From IMG/VR virus record IMGVR_UViG_3300023110_002336, positions 26,622-90,621 of that record: a DNA stretch of 64,000 nucleotides; one strand, written 5' to 3'. Shown here piece after piece: positions 1-11,133 of this stretch (position 1 is its first letter; every line of letters starts with the position of its first letter). The notes beneath the pieces were generated by a model. That model ran no database searches, was not told the DNA's origin, and was given only the letters and a program-made list of their open reading frames with translations. The DNA is from a virus. A program made the position numbers and the translations under genes.

Positions 1-3000
1 GCCTTGTAGAGAACATCGGCTTCTAGCTTAACTAGTTCTACGAAGGAAAGGTAATCGTATGGCCAGTTGAACTGGAGGTATTCATCATCCTTGTCGGTCT
101 CGGGCTTATCGAGGTTGCTTGTGGGTCTCGCTGCCTTGACCTGTGGCGGGATGAGATCGTAGTAATCCTTTGTTGCCTTCTGCTTGACCTTGAAAACCAT
201 CCAACGTAGGTTGGGGTTATCCATCAAGTTACTTTCATCTAGAAGCTCGTTGTTCATTAGATCGTGAGCAACCTTTGCTTCTTGGAATGTAATCTTCTTG
301 TAGTCTCTCGGAGCAAGGTTCTGCCAGATGTAGGAGAGATCGTCCTTGTCAAACTCGTACTTGAACTCAAAGAAGTACATTACAATGGGATCAATTTCAT
401 CAAAATTGATGAAGTCGAATTGTGGTGGGAGAACGTAGCGCTTCATCTTCTGAACCATCTTACGGATGCTCTCGCCTGCTGCTTCTAGTGAATCGCCATC
501 TTGTGAGCCCTCACGTTCCTTTAGTGCCGCTCTAAAGCGCTGCCTTGGTATGTTTATAAACTTCTTGCGGTTCTTGTCATCGTCAGTCTTGGCATTTCCG
601 TAATCTTCGTTTGCTTCAAGAATGTAAGGAATTGCCACAACCGCTTCATATACCTCTCTCTTATCCGCAATTTCTCCAAGGCGTACCTTTGCGCTGTCTT
701 TTTTCTGAGAGCGTGAGAAGCCGAATAGGTCGCTTAATGACTGATAATCTAGGTAGGCTGTGGAGCCTGAGCCTAGTGGGTCGTTATTGTTGTATGATGA
801 ACTCATGTTGATCACATCATAGTGATATTTAAGCCAGTCGTTTGGAATATCACCAATTTCTAGGAACACGCCTGTATCTGGATCTGTCGGCATTTCGCCA
901 AACTGGTGCCACATACCACGGGGAACTGACTCGGAGAAGTTAGTTGGGTAGGTAATATTGTTGCTATCTTCTTTCACGTTCGCGAAATTAAGCATCGGGG
1001 TTTCCCACTTAGGCTGAATAACCCAGCGCTTGCCTGCGAGTTCGTTTTGATCTAGAATTGTGTTTCCGAATTTGTCTTTGCGCTTCTTGGGGACTCTCTC
1101 GACACCGAAGAGGTTGAGAGAAGAATCAAGTTGCATTGCGTTCTTGTTGATTACGCTTCCACCATAAATTGCCTGCTGACCAGAAATACCACTGCTGGCG
1201 TCATAGCCATGGTCTATGAGTGCTCTTTGAAGATTGGAGTAGCCGTCGAGGTTGCTGTCTGCGGTGCCTTCAATTATTCTGCCCGGATCAACGCGCCAGT
1301 ATATTGCCTCGGTTTCAGTAAGAATATCTTCAAGTGTATAAGTTTTGGTAGAATCTGGACGGAAAATAAAATCAACCCAAGACTCGCCGTGGTAATAAGG
1401 CGGCGTGTATGCCCAGTTGTATCCCTCTAGTGAGTCAAGAGTTCCACTTAAGAATGCATCTGCATGATTCTCAGAAGAATCAGAGTTTCTGCCACTGATA
1501 GATGGACCGAACGCAGTTGGACGAGAATACATTGTAAATGTTTCTTGAAACTCAGAATTGTGTGCAGGATCTTGGGGAATCGGGAATGAAGCACTCAAAG
1601 AGATCACATTGCTTCCGGTGCTGCGAGTTGCTAAAGCGCCATTTGTTGAGAAGTACTCATTATCTCCGGTGGAGCCAGATTCACTATTGTAGAACCTTTT
1701 ACCATTATGAGACTTTCTGATTTTTAGTCTCGCAGCAAAAACATCGCCATCTTTGAACTTGAGTCCATCTTGGATAAGATCAGACTCAATTTTGGTGTAA
1801 GAAGAGTTCTTCAAGAAGAAGTCGCCTGTCTGTCCAAAGAAGTTCTTTGCCATAAGTTCGTAAATTCCGTCTGAGACAGAAGTGTCAAGAGAAGCTGTTA
1901 TATTTATAGAAGCAGAAGGGTGTGGCTCAAAGTCTAAGAACTCAACTTTGTCTATGTATTTTCCGGGTTCGATCATAGTCTCGAATGGAACACGAAGGTC
2001 CCAATAAGAATTTTGCGGGTTATAATCATCCAAAGACACTTCCGAAGAAGTTATCGGAATTAACATGTAGTTTTCAGCGTCTGCATTAGAGCCGGTGAAG
2101 TTAAATGTTGAAATTTTCTTTTTGTTATTGACAACCGGATAATCAACAGCGATTCCAGATTTAATGGAGTTGTAGAGGATACCGGGAGAGAAAAGGGGCT
2201 GGATCACTGGTCTATAAATTCCAGACACAGAGCCATTAAATCCTCCAACAGTGTTGGTGCCTCCCCCTAATTTTGGATAAGTAGCACTAAATCCAGCAGC
2301 AAAAGAACTTGAGAACTGGCTTACCAAGTCAAGCGTTCTCTGTGCTGGGTAGAAGCCCTTGTAGGGATTGAAGCGAACTGCTGCCTTACAGGTCAACATT
2401 ATTTCTTTCGCATTTAGTCCGGACTTATCCTTGATGCTTGCGAACTCTCGCAAGAAGTCAGAGTTAGAATAGTCCTTGTAGAAGTTCTGCTGTGAACTGC
2501 TGATTGTTGTTCCGGGGATCTCAAATGTGTCGAAGTTAAACTTGTTGAAAGTTCCGCCCTTGACGTATTCGTTAATGTGTTCTGAGATTCTGAACTCTGG
2601 AATAATGGCGTAATCTCTCGCAGCAAGTTGCAACTCTTCGCGGAAGTCCCCATATTCATCGAACCAAGGCTCAGATCGGTAAGAAGAAGTTATGAAAGAA
2701 CTACCAGACTTGACGTTAATTGTGGCATAAGTTCCTGCTTCCCACAACGCCTCACCAGCACCAATTCCAATCTGATCTGTAAATGAATCAGGCGAACTAC
2801 TAGTTTTGGCAAAGCCTGTTCTTGAAACAACCGAGTTTGGTGAAGTCAAGTTCTGCTTTCTAGAATAAAGAGCAGATGCAGCATTTAGAATTGCTTTAGT
2901 AGAGTTAGTTGGGAGATAAATGGGTGTAGATGATTTTACATAAGCCATCAAGTAGAGGTTTTGTAGCTCTCCTGCATTGCCCTCTAGCGATGGAGAATCA

Positions 3001-6000
3001 TAGTTAGAAGCTGTCAAGTAATCTGTAAAGCTGGAGCCATTGAAGTTTCCTGTCAAGATTGCTGTTCTATCAATGAAGTTGTCAGGAGCATCCAAAATCC
3101 AACTACTTTGCGAGACAACAAGATTGAATGAGTTTGTAAATGAATTTCCTAGTTCTGCTCTATCGCTACGACTATCTCTCCAGAACTTGTTGTCGTAGCC
3201 AAGTCTCTCGCGTGAGCCGCTTGAGAATTCGTTTCTTGTGGACGGGAATAGGGTTTCAGAGTAATGGATCCAGTTTAGGCTAGAACCTTGCTGTTGAGAT
3301 ACTTCTAACAACTGGTCAAATGGGGTGAGTGTTGGATCTTCTTTCTCGAACACAAGGTCATTCAATTCGCGCTCGTTGAAGTAGATCTTCTCGTTGTTGT
3401 GTGTTGTCTTGAGGGAAACGTTTTGCCCGTCAACATCCATGTTGACCACAACTGGGCGACCACGGAGAGAAACCGGTGGTAGTCGGAACTCTCTGATTGT
3501 AGTTCCCTTGACTGCTGTGAGTAGGTTTTCTTTGTGTTCTCGGTCCAAGATCGGGTGATCTTTCTGGTGGAGGGCACGCCAGTTCCAGCCATATGTGTCA
3601 CCACGATGGATAAGCAAAGCGTTTAGTCTCTCGCCTTCTGCGGGTGTCTGTAGTGCGCCGCTGATTGTTGGCTCGCCAAGAGTGTTTATGGCAGAACCAG
3701 TCTTATCGAGAACAAGCAAGTCCAATCTTGTTGTGTTCTGGTAGATTCCAGATGTAGCAGCAGATGCTGACACATAATCAAAGAACGGGTAGTAGTTACC
3801 TGTGATCTCGTAGTAAGGTGCGATAGGCGAGTTTACCTGCATGAAGCCAGAGTAGCGTGGCTCGCAAGCACCTGTATGAGTAATTGAGTGTGCAAACCAA
3901 GAGTATTGGCGATCAGAGCGTGGGATCTGGTGGTGTAGATTTAGGTTGTCGTACTTTTGGTCGCAGACAACTTCTGTAAGTGTATTTGTAACAGTTTCAC
4001 TAAATGTATCAAAAGTCGATGCCGTGATTTGTAGCTGACCTGCTGTTGTGACCGCTGCTTCAAAGTCATTAATGCCGCCTACATCTACGACTGCATCACC
4101 GTCAGATAGATTACCTACTGATGCATCTCCAGTAGAATCACCCATTCTGAGATAGAAATACATGTCACTAGATTTTACAGAATCTGGATCCCTATCTATG
4201 TCGTAATACGAGCCAGAATTATACAAACTATCTTTGTTAGCATCCGAAAGTTGCCCATTCCAGAAGCCAAACTCATCAATTAGATAGTCTCTGCCTTGGT
4301 TGTTGACATTAGGGTTCCAAATTGTTCCCCTACCGATAGCGTGCCTATGGTTAGAGCCGTAAGTGATGTTAATTGGATCTGAGAAAGAACCGATTGGGGT
4401 TGAGTTACTTGCAGTATTGTTAATCCAAATCTCAGGCTTATTGCTTGAATCTCCGTCCCAACGTATAAAAATGTGGTTCCATTGATCTCTGGTAACTGTA
4501 TTAGCACTCAAGTATCTTATGTCGCTAGATTTTGAACTCTCATCAGCATCAGAAAAAGCAATTGCTATTTGAGAATCGGGACTGTTATTTGTTAGAGAAA
4601 TCTGGAGTGGTGAAAATTCATCATCTAATGAACCAGTAGGGACATTTAACGAGAAAATGTGCTTAACAACATTGCTACCGATTGTCTTATCATCATAAAT
4701 CCAGAAAGAAAAAGTCATCTCTCTAGAAGTTAAATCAAAGTTACGAGTAGATAAGCTTTTAGCGTCTGTTGTGTCTGTAAAACGTAAAGAATTTTGATTT
4801 TGATAGGTTGTGGTGGTAATTGTTTCTACTTCTCTAGCCTTTATGACATTGTTTCTATGAACTTTGTGGAATGATGGCGCTTCGGTAAACGCATCGTCAG
4901 CTTTTCCGGGAGAATTTAAGTCAGGGGTGTTTCTTGGCACGTTGGAGAAGTCAGTGTCGCTCTCAACGTGAGAATCACGGAAGAATCTAGTAGCATGACG
5001 TGCAGCCAAGTTTGTAAAACCAAAGTCTTTGCCAGTGTGATCGAAACTTCTAATTCCTGTTGTCTGAGAAACAATCGAAGAAGTTACGCCTTGGAATGGG
5101 CGACGTGAAGTAAGGTTTCTGTTGTTAATTGTGTTGTAGACTGAGAAGTCACCAGAACGGAAGTCCTTGAAGGCAGGAGTCATAGACTCGAAAGAGCCGG
5201 GAGATGAGAAGCGGTTGACTATGACAGTCTTATTTTTGTAGTCTCCGGACCCTGTTAGGTAGCCAGCGTTGTAGTCGTCAACGAATGTAAAGTGTCCGTT
5301 TTTCCCTCTTTCGATGTCAAGAATAGTCTTGACAACATCAGCGCCTTCTGCTACAGTCGGTAGTGTTGGCTGTTCGTCAATGAATGCTCTTGGGTTAGAG
5401 TAGCCGCCTACAATATGGACAACATCGTAGTTATGGTTGTAGTTGCCAAGAATGGTTGAACCAGTTCTGTGCTGAATGTTGCGAATGTTGACAGGGCGCT
5501 TGGCGGTTTCGTCGCGGAAGTAAGTTGCCTTCATAGCACCAGTCATGGGGTATGGTGTTTGCCCTTCTTCGTTGGCTTCGGGGTAAGGGTAATCTGCGCC
5601 GACCATGCCGATAGCACCGTCAGTGTTGGGGCACTTGCCTAGGGCAATCTTCCAAGCCTCAGGGCGGTTTAGGTAGTTGTCTCCACCAGTGTTAAGTTTG
5701 ATGTGACGAGATTGATGCCCACCAACAGCGTAGTTAGTGAACGGACCCTGCATTGGGCGTTCCATGTCGGGACCATAGACATCGTTGTGGAGGTTTGTGA
5801 TTTCAATGCTTGCTGTTGCTCTCGCGATAACATGCGCGTTGTAGCCAGAACGAACAGAGGAAGAGACGATGTTGAATGGGAATGCCTTTGATGATTTAAC
5901 GTTCTTGTAGCCGAGTCCATCTTCCCAATCGCGACCGTGTTGAACGAGAATGTTTCTCTTGACCTTAGCTGCTGGGTTCTCGGGAGGATCGCTTGTGTCT

Positions 6001-9000
6001 TCGAGAGCAACAAGATCATCTGTAAATCCGAGAAGAACGTTCTTTGGAATAAAGATGTTGTCGGTTTGGTTTATTGGACCTGCGGGATGTAGAGCGGTAT
6101 AGGTGTAGTGAATGTCCTTGTCGTCTGTAAAGTTGACGCCGCCCTTGATTTCTCTTATTCTCTTTGACTCGAACACTTGACCCTTGGATAGAGTGCGGTA
6201 CTTGAAGTTTGAGCGTGAGTATTTGACGCCTGCGTTAGTGAAACTTCTACCAACACCGCCATTAGTCTGGTTTGTGCTAACATTGCGAATCTGAGTTCTG
6301 TCGGAGTCCACAGCAGCATCACCAGAAGAAATTGTACCAGCACGCTCAGCACGCTCCTTCCACCAGTTTGAGTTATCGCGTTCTAATCCGCTTACGGGGG
6401 CGTGGTTTCTATCCCAGTTGTAGCGCAACTCTTCTGCACCGAAAGCAACGCCCTCGGTTGAAGAAGTGAAAGCCATCATCGGGATTCTGTGTTGGAACTT
6501 AGCACGCTCCAAAACGTGTGATTCTACTGTGTTTAGAATATCTGATGTGTATTCAGCAGACGCTGGGATAAGCTGCCCAATGATCTGAGATACAGCATCA
6601 TCGAACCACTTGTAGTAATCTACGAAACGTTCTACTTCTGTGACGTTTGTGACTCTGCGGAAGAAGACTTCTCTTAGCTTGTTGAGACCCTTGTACTCCA
6701 TCCTGTACATATGAACAGGGTGTCCAATTAGGTTATGGAAATCATTAACGCCTGCGAAGAAGTTTAACATCTCCTCGGAGATTGCGTTATACATACTCTT
6801 TTCAAGAACGTGGTGGTAGTTGGGAATTGTATCAACAGAATCAAAAAGTTTATCGTCATCTGTTCTGATCTGAACAAGATTGTCCCCGATTACCAACTCT
6901 GGGTTGATAAACTGATGCGTGTTGACTTCTTTTTTGAGAACAACGTCGGTTGCGTTAGCCTCGAAACCAAATCCAACGCCGGGGTATAGATAGCCAGAGA
7001 TGGCCCCTAGTTCTCCGTATTCTCCGCTTCTAGCCTCGGTAGATCCAGAACTGATATCTGTGACCGAGAAGCCGCCTGTTCCATCAGCGCCAGTTACGTT
7101 GCCGAACTCGTAGTTGAGAGCGAGCGTGTGACGGTTTAATGTTTTGTTGTTATCGTTGTCTAAAGCAGATAAATGTTGGCTGGCACTAACAATTCCATAA
7201 TTTTCAAAATCAAACGCATGTTGCTGTAAAGAAATTTCGTCAAGGTATTTCGTCCAGTATCTTGTAGCAGTTACAAGAACATCTGATTTGTATTGTAACG
7301 CACCTGTGACGTTTGTTCTATGAGCACCAACGAAGATTCTCTTTGGAGACTTGAGAAGATCTTCTGCACTTGTTGCTGAACCGGTTACCTTGAAGCTGTT
7401 TCTGATCTCTCCAAGCCTCTGATTGTATCCTGAGAATTCTAGGGTGTAACCAGAGGCTGCTACACCTTCAACAGAGCCTGTTAGTCCGAGACTATCCGGC
7501 TTGATACGAACTGAAAGATTCCAATCTTCATCATCATAGACGCCGTGGAAGAGGCTACTTGAGATTTCGCTTGTGAGCATAGAAGAAGAAAGAACAAATT
7601 TTACATTCTTTGAGTAGTTCTCGTCTCTCTCGGCATAAACGTAGAAGCTTGGGTCGTATACATCGGTCCCTGCTGTATCAGCACTAGCAGAGTGAAGACC
7701 GAATAGCGATACTCTTGTGAAATTGCGATCGAAAGTATCGATAAGCTTGATGAACTTGGGGAATATAACGTCAACTTCGTGGGTCAATCCGTAGCGAAGT
7801 TCGTGAGAATCCAATCCAGAGCCATAAATGTAGCCCAATTGTGTTGAATCAGTAGAACCAGACGAGTAAACAACCGCACCAAGATGGTCTTTGTTGTTGA
7901 AATTAACAGAAGACTTTTTCAAAGTTGTCTGTTTTAGATTATTTTCAAGTTCATATGTGAAGTTGTTAGCGTAAGTATTGAATCTTACTAGCTTATCATC
8001 GATGTTGAAAGCGCGAAGAACGTTTCTAACAGCCTTTTCGGTACCCTTTGACTTGAAAATGTAAGTTAAGTTGTTGTAAAGGTTAAGATAAATAAGGTTT
8101 TTAACTTCTTCTAGGTCATTCTCGAAGGCTTCGGATTCGTTTCTATTGAGAAATTTCTCCATAACAGTCGCATCTACGAAGATTTCTGGTGTTTCTAGAC
8201 CCAAAGAAGCTGGCATGTGCTTCGCAAATGGGATTGGTTTATAGGAGGAACTGGTGTAAATTGGTGATTTGAAAGTGGAAACAGCCTCGATTTGGAGGTA
8301 TAATTTGTCAAAATATGTACCAATTATATGACTTAGGTACTTGAAGTTGGTGTTTCCAAGGTCCTCGTGCTCTTCCATGATCCAACTTGGCATGAAAGTC
8401 GCAAAAGCCGCGTTATTGCGCATGTCATGGTCTGCACCCTTGCTTATGAGACTTGTTTTGAGACTAGATACGCTTGGATGGGTAGCATAAATGATAGGGT
8501 CAAGGTACTCGCTTGTAGCAGCGCTTGCGGATACAATTGCAGAACCAGTGTTACGAGTGCTTGTGGTGTAGCCGGTGAAGGTACCGTTAGAAATGCGACC
8601 AGAGTAGTCCAAAACTATCTTATCTGTCGCCTCTACGCCTGTTATGCCCTCGTTAAATTTGTAGTAGACCCCAAGGGTAGTGTTAGAAATGTCGGTGTTA
8701 GAACCGCCTCTGACTTGACCAAACCAGTTTCTACCGATCTCTTGTGCTGTTCTCTCAACTTTCCAGAAACGGAACTCGTCCATAGAACCTGAGAAATAAA
8801 GGTGCCCTTCATCATGAGAACCAGAGCCAATGTAAGCAAGGGTCTCTGGTTGTGTAAGAGTGTTTACACCGTCGGTACCAAGAGTTGTTGTCTGATCGAG
8901 AACACCATTGAGGTAGAACTTGGTTGTGATACCAGCACTTGCGCTCTTGAACGAGACAGCATAGTGATTCCAGTTTTCTATAGATGAGGTATCTGGAGTG

Positions 9001-9725
9001 GAACCAATTTGTTCATCTCCAAAAATATCAGAGTGCGAGGCGCTAAGAGTGGCAAAGAAAGGTGAGCCAGCAGAGTCAGAAAGATATAAGGTAAATTCGT
9101 CACCACCAGAAGAGTTGGTGAGATGAAAGATTGCTCTTTTTTCGCCAGCACCCAACTCATGATTCTTAAGCCAGAATTCAATAGTGACACCCTTTTGGAA
9201 ATCACACTTTAGGTTCGACTCTCTGGTTCCCTGACCGTAATCAGATGGCAAACCCTCAGTAGTGTATAAATCTTCATCGTAGATATTGGCAGTCTCTCTT
9301 TGGGAAGACTTTGGATCCTTAAACAGTCCCTTCGTAGAAGTCGAACTGATTGTGTGTGGACCGCCCTTGAAAGAGATGTAAGAGTTTGAAAAGTTGACGT
9401 ATCCGTTGGTGCGAGGATAGAGAGTATTGAATATAAATTTCTCAATATCCAGAGACTTGTTGTAAAACTCGTTGTATTCTGCGTCAGACCCGTCGTATGG
9501 ATAGAAATCAATGATACGATCGATAGCAGACTGGTAGTAAAGCTCGGCAGAACCAAAACGAGCAAAAGAGAGAGGATCATTGTAATCTATCTGTGGCTCG
9601 AAAGTATTCTGCTTTTCAGAGATAGCGGCTACGTTTCTTGACGACTCTGCGTCAGTAAAAGCATCTTTCTGGTTTGTGTCTGAAACGTAGTTTGTTGAAC
9701 GCTCGAATAAATCTCTAGTACTCAT
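1..9725 (-). CDS. Giant virion structural protein with two LamG-like domains (3' end beyond window)
   Basis: An uninterrupted frame begins at the ATG at 9725 and runs off the left edge, giving at least 3241 residues. I translated long stretches at both ends and in the middle and found no stop. A LamG/concanavalin-like domain is visible at residues ~175-360 (a TIEFW strand, then WNHYAVSF, FYLNG and MDEFRFW). A second copy lies at ~1680-1870 (WNHIFIRWDG, IDEFGFWNG). The rest is rich in S, T, N and aromatic residues, as in tail and baseplate proteins. It overlaps the upstream gene by 11 bases and lies downstream of the gp6-like and gp25-like genes, so it probably belongs to the baseplate periphery or host-contact apparatus. 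LamG-like folds often bind sugars; binding here is inference. The exact family is not recognised. Confidence 0.85.
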   Translation of the reverse strand, partial: MSTRDLFERSTNYVSDTNQKDAFTDAESSRNVAAISEKQNTFEPQIDYNDPLSFARFGSAELYYQSAIDRIIDFYPYDGSDAEYNEFYNKSLDIEKFIFNTLYPRTNGYVNFSNSYISFKGGPHTISSTSTKGLFKDPKSSQRETANIYDEDLYTTEGLPSDYGQGTRESNLKCDFQKGVTIEFWLKNHELGAGEKRAIFHLTNSSGGDEFTLYLSDSAGSPFFATLSASHSDIFGDEQIGSTPDTSSIENWNHYAVSFKSASAGITTKFYLNGVLDQTTTLGTDGVNTLTQPETLAYIGSGSHDEGHLYFSGSMDEFRFWKVERTAQEIGRNWFGQVRGGSNTDISNTTLGVYYKFNEGITGVEATDKIVLDYSGRISNGTFTGYTTSTRNTGSAIVSASAATSEYLDPIIYATHPSVSSLKTSLISKGADHDMRNNAAFATFMPSWIMEEHEDLGNTNFKYLSHIIGTYFDKLYLQIEAVSTFKSPIYTSSSYKPIPFAKHMPASLGLETPEIFVDATVMEKFLNRNESEAFENDLEEVKNLIYLNLYNNLTYIFKSKGTEKAVRNVLRAFNIDDKLVRFNTYANNFTYELENNLKQTTLKKSSVNFNNKDHLGAVVYSSGSTDSTQLGYIYGSGLDSHELRYGLTHEVDVIFPKFIKLIDTFDRNFTRVSLFGLHSASADTAGTDVYDPSFYVYAERDENYSKNVKFVLSSSMLTSEISSSLFHGVYDDEDWNLSVRIKPDSLGLTGSVEGVAASGYTLEFSGYNQRLGEIRNSFKVTGSATSAEDLLKSPKRIFVGAHRTNVTGALQYKSDVLVTATRYWTKYLDEISLQQHAFDFENYGIVSASQHLSALDNDNNKTLNRHTLALNYEFGNVTGADGTGGFSVTDISSGSTEARSGEYGELGAISGYLYPGVGFGFEANATDVVLKKEVNTHQFINPELVIGDNLVQIRTDDDKLFDSVDTIPNYHHVLEKSMYNAISEEMLNFFAGVNDFHNLIGHPVHMYRMEYKGLNKLREVFFRRVTNVTEVERFVDYYKWFDDAVSQIIGQLIPASAEYTSDILNTVESHVLERAKFQHRIPMMAFTSSTEGVAFGAEELRYNWDRNHAPVSGLERDNSNWWKERAERAGTISSGDAAVDSDRTQIRNVSTNQTNGGVGRSFTNAGVKYSRSNFKYRTLSKGQVFESKRIREIKGGVNFTDDKDIHYTYTALHPAGPINQTDNIFIPKNVLLGFTDDLVALEDTSDPPENPAAKVKRNILVQHGRDWEDGLGYKNVKSSKAFPFNIVSSSVRSGYNAHVIARATASIEITNLHNDVYGPDMERPMQGPFTNYAVGGHQSRHIKLNTGGDNYLNRPEAWKIALGKCPNTDGAIGMVGADYPYPEANEEGQTPYPMTGAMKATYFRDETAKRPVNIRNIQHRTGSTILGNYNHNYDVVHIVGGYSNPRAFIDEQPTLPTVAEGADVVKTILDIERGKNGHFTFVDDYNAGYLTGSGDYKNKTVIVNRFSSPGSFESMTPAFKDFRSGDFSVYNTINNRNLTSRRPFQGVTSSIVSQTTGIRSFDHTGKDFGFTNLAARHATRFFRDSHVESDTDFSNVPRNTPDLNSPGKADDAFTEAPSFHKVHRNNVIKAREVETITTTTYQNQNSLRFTDTTDAKSLSTRNFDLTSREMTFSFWIYDDKTIGSNVVKHIFSLNVPTGSLDDEFSPLQISLTNNSPDSQIAIAFSDADESSKSSDIRYLSANTVTRDQWNHIFIRWDGDSSNKPEIWINNTASNSTPIGSFSDPINITYGSNHRHAIGRGTIWNPNVNNQGRDYLIDEFGFWNGQLSDANKDSLYNSGSYYDIDRDPDSVKSSDMYFYLRMGDSTGDASVGNLSDGDAVVDVGGINDFEAAVTTAGQLQITASTFDTFSETVTNTLTEVVCDQKYDNLNLHHQIPRSDRQYSWFAHSITHTGACEPRYSGFMQVNSPIAPYYEITGNYYPFFDYVSASAATSGIYQNTTRLDLLVLDKTGSAINTLGEPTISGALQTPAEGERLNALLIHRGDTYGWNWRALHQKDHPILDREHKENLLTAVKGTTIREFRLPPVSLRGRPVVVNMDVDGQNVSLKTTHNNEKIYFNERELNDLVFEKEDPTLTPFDQLLEVSQQQGSSLNWIHYSETLFPSTRNEFSSGSRERLGYDNKFWRDSRSDRAELGNSFTNSFNLVVSQSSWILDAPDNFIDRTAILTGNFNGSSFTDYLTASNYDSPSLEGNAGELQNLYLMAYVKSSTPIYLPTNSTKAILNAASALYSRKQNLTSPNSVVSRTGFAKTSSSPDSFTDQIGIGAGEALWEAGTYATINVKSGSSFITSSYRSEPWFDEYGDFREELQLAARDYAIIPEFRISEHINEYVKGGTFNKFNFDTFEIPGTTISSSQQNFYKDYSNSDFLREFASIKDKSGLNAKEIMLTCKAAVRFNPYKGFYPAQRTLDLVSQFSSSFAAGFSATYPKLGGGTNTVGGFNGSVSGIYRPVIQPLFSPGILYNSIKSGIAVDYPVVNNKKKISTFNFTGSNADAENYMLIPITSSEVSLDDYNPQNSYWDLRVPFETMIEPGKYIDKVEFLDFEPHPSASINITASLDTSVSDGIYELMAKNFFGQTGDFFLKNSSYTKIESDLIQDGLKFKDGDVFAARLKIRKSHNGKRFYNSESGSTGDNEYFSTNGALATRSTGSNVISLSASFPIPQDPAHNSEFQETFTMYSRPTAFGPSISGRNSDSSENHADAFLSGTLDSLEGYNWAYTPPYYHGESWVDFIFRPDSTKTYTLEDILTETEAIYWRVDPGRIIEGTADSNLDGYSNLQRALIDHGYDASSGISGQQAIYGGSVINKNAMQLDSSLNLFGVERVPKKRKDKFGNTILDQNELAGKRWVIQPKWETPMLNFANVKEDSNNITYPTNFSESVPRGMWHQFGEMPTDPDTGVFLEIGDIPNDWLKYHYDVINMSSSYNNNDPLGSGSTAYLDYQSLSDLFGFSRSQKKDSAKVRLGEIADKREVYEAVVAIPYILEANEDYGNAKTDDDKNRKKFINIPRQRFRAALKEREGSQDGDSLEAAGESIRKMVQKMKRYVLPPQFDFINFDEIDPIVMYFFEFKYEFDKDDLSYIWQNLAPRDYKKITFQEAKVAHDLMNNELLDESNLMDNPNLRWMVFKVKQKATKDYYDLIPPQVKAARPTSNLDKPETDKDDEYLQFNWPYDYLSFVELVKLEADVLYK

Positions 9726-11133
9726 AATCTTCTACTCTGAATAGGAATTTCTGGTCTTGCTCAAGCCAGCTTTGGCGTTGAGAGTCATAGAACGCAAGCT
9801 TGATGCCATACTCATAGCCGGGCTCAAGCAAGGACATATCAAGGTTGAAATAATTTCCTGAGACATCGTAAGAAAGGAGTGTTTGAAGTTCTGATCCTGT
9901 GCCGTGTGGAATAGCATTGTAACCATCTAAGACTCTATAAACTCTGTATGATGCGCTAGGAATAATAGTATTTTCTATTTCACTTGACGCTACTGTGTAA
10001 ATAGTTGGGGACCAGTTTTTGCTTCGGACATAAACGTTGAAGCGTGCTTCCTCTTCAGAGAAGTATTTGTTTCTAAGATTCTTGATCTTTGTGATGTAAC
10101 GGTTGTTACCAGTTGATACAGCAGCAGCACCGAAGGTTTGAGGAGAAATTGTTCCCGTAAAGTATTCAGTGCCCTCAGAATACCAAACATCACGTAAGGT
10201 TGTGTAGGTTCCTGTGATACAAACTGAGCAAGAGTATATGCCTGTTGACACATAGCCGCCTGTTGCTGGTGTGTTGATTTCTTGCGTTAATGCGGTGCCG
10301 CCGAGGGTCTGGTAAAGATCGACGTAGATTTCTCCTGTGCCAATCGCTGGGATGTTGGTCAATTGGCCACGAACGTAGTTGTAAAGATAGAGTGTGTTGA
10401 GGTTGTCTGCTGCTGGTGCGAGAGAAGAAGACATGTAGAAGTCGCCTCTATCATCTTGTGTTGAAGAGTTCCAACGAGCTTCGATTACAGGCTTCTTGAA
10501 GAAGTATTGTGTGCCTCTCGCAAAGAAGCGCTTGGTGTAATACGATGTTGTGTCGCTTTCTACTGAGGAAGTAAGTCTTATACCGATACCATAGTTGTCT
10601 TTTGTGCCATCGATCCATTGTTCAACAAGATCAGAAATGTCTATTTCTAAATCCTCCAAACCGCTATCAAAAGTCTGAGTAAACACAGGAGTTTCATGAT
10701 AATCACCACCAGCCGAACTCCATGCAGTGGTAGTAGATGCTGAAACCCAGTTTGATTTACCAATGTCTTTGTAGTTCTCCAAATCTAAACCATCGCCCTC
10801 ATTCCAAGCTCTTGAAATTGCTTGTGCTACTACTGTGAAGTTTTTTGGGACAGTCTGAGAAGTTTCAGCATTGTATAGACGCAAGTAAAAACTCACACTG
10901 CCAGAAGCAGGAATTACACCGGCTGTTCTATCTGAAGATATTGTAGATACGCTGAATTGGGTAAGAACGCGAGAGAGTTCCGAAGAAGTCAAAGAAGCGC
11001 GTCCATAAATTGAAAAAACTTCACTAACATCTGCCTGACCCATGTTTGAGCCAGTTGCTCTTACTCCTAGCCCATCTTTGAAGGCATTTGTAATTGTATT
11101 ATCGGCACTTGCCACATAACGTCTAATAGCCAT
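9715..11133 (-). CDS. DNRLRE-like beta-rich structural protein
   Basis: A 472-residue protein with no signal peptide or membrane segment. Residues ~10-230 resemble the DNRLRE/disaggregatase-type beta-sandwich. They start with a variable strand region, continue with a segment ending in DLVEQWIDGT followed by NYGIGIRL, and close with a strand FKKPVIEARW. The remainder has alternating strands typical of tail proteins. Its ATG overlaps the stop of the gp6-like gene (TAATG) and its stop overlaps the start of the giant protein, so it is part of the baseplate operon. A role as a baseplate-attached connector or fibre base is inferred from position. The fold assignment is tentative. Confidence 0.7.
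   Translation of the reverse strand: MAIRRYVASADNTITNAFKDGLGVRATGSNMGQADVSEVFSIYGRASLTSSELSRVLTQFSVSTISSDRTAGVIPASGSVSFYLRLYNAETSQTVPKNFTVVAQAISRAWNEGDGLDLENYKDIGKSNWVSASTTTAWSSAGGDYHETPVFTQTFDSGLEDLEIDISDLVEQWIDGTKDNYGIGIRLTSSVESDTTSYYTKRFFARGTQYFFKKPVIEARWNSSTQDDRGDFYMSSSLAPAADNLNTLYLYNYVRGQLTNIPAIGTGEIYVDLYQTLGGTALTQEINTPATGGYVSTGIYSCSVCITGTYTTLRDVWYSEGTEYFTGTISPQTFGAAAVSTGNNRYITKIKNLRNKYFSEEEARFNVYVRSKNWSPTIYTVASSEIENTIIPSASYRVYRVLDGYNAIPHGTGSELQTLLSYDVSGNYFNLDMSLLEPGYEYGIKLAFYDSQRQSWLEQDQKFLFRVEDYEY

Noticed and set aside
8367-8792. Plus-strand frame of 141 codons inside the giant structural gene
   Set aside because: The opposite strand encodes a clear LamG-like region. The plus-strand protein has no recognisable features.
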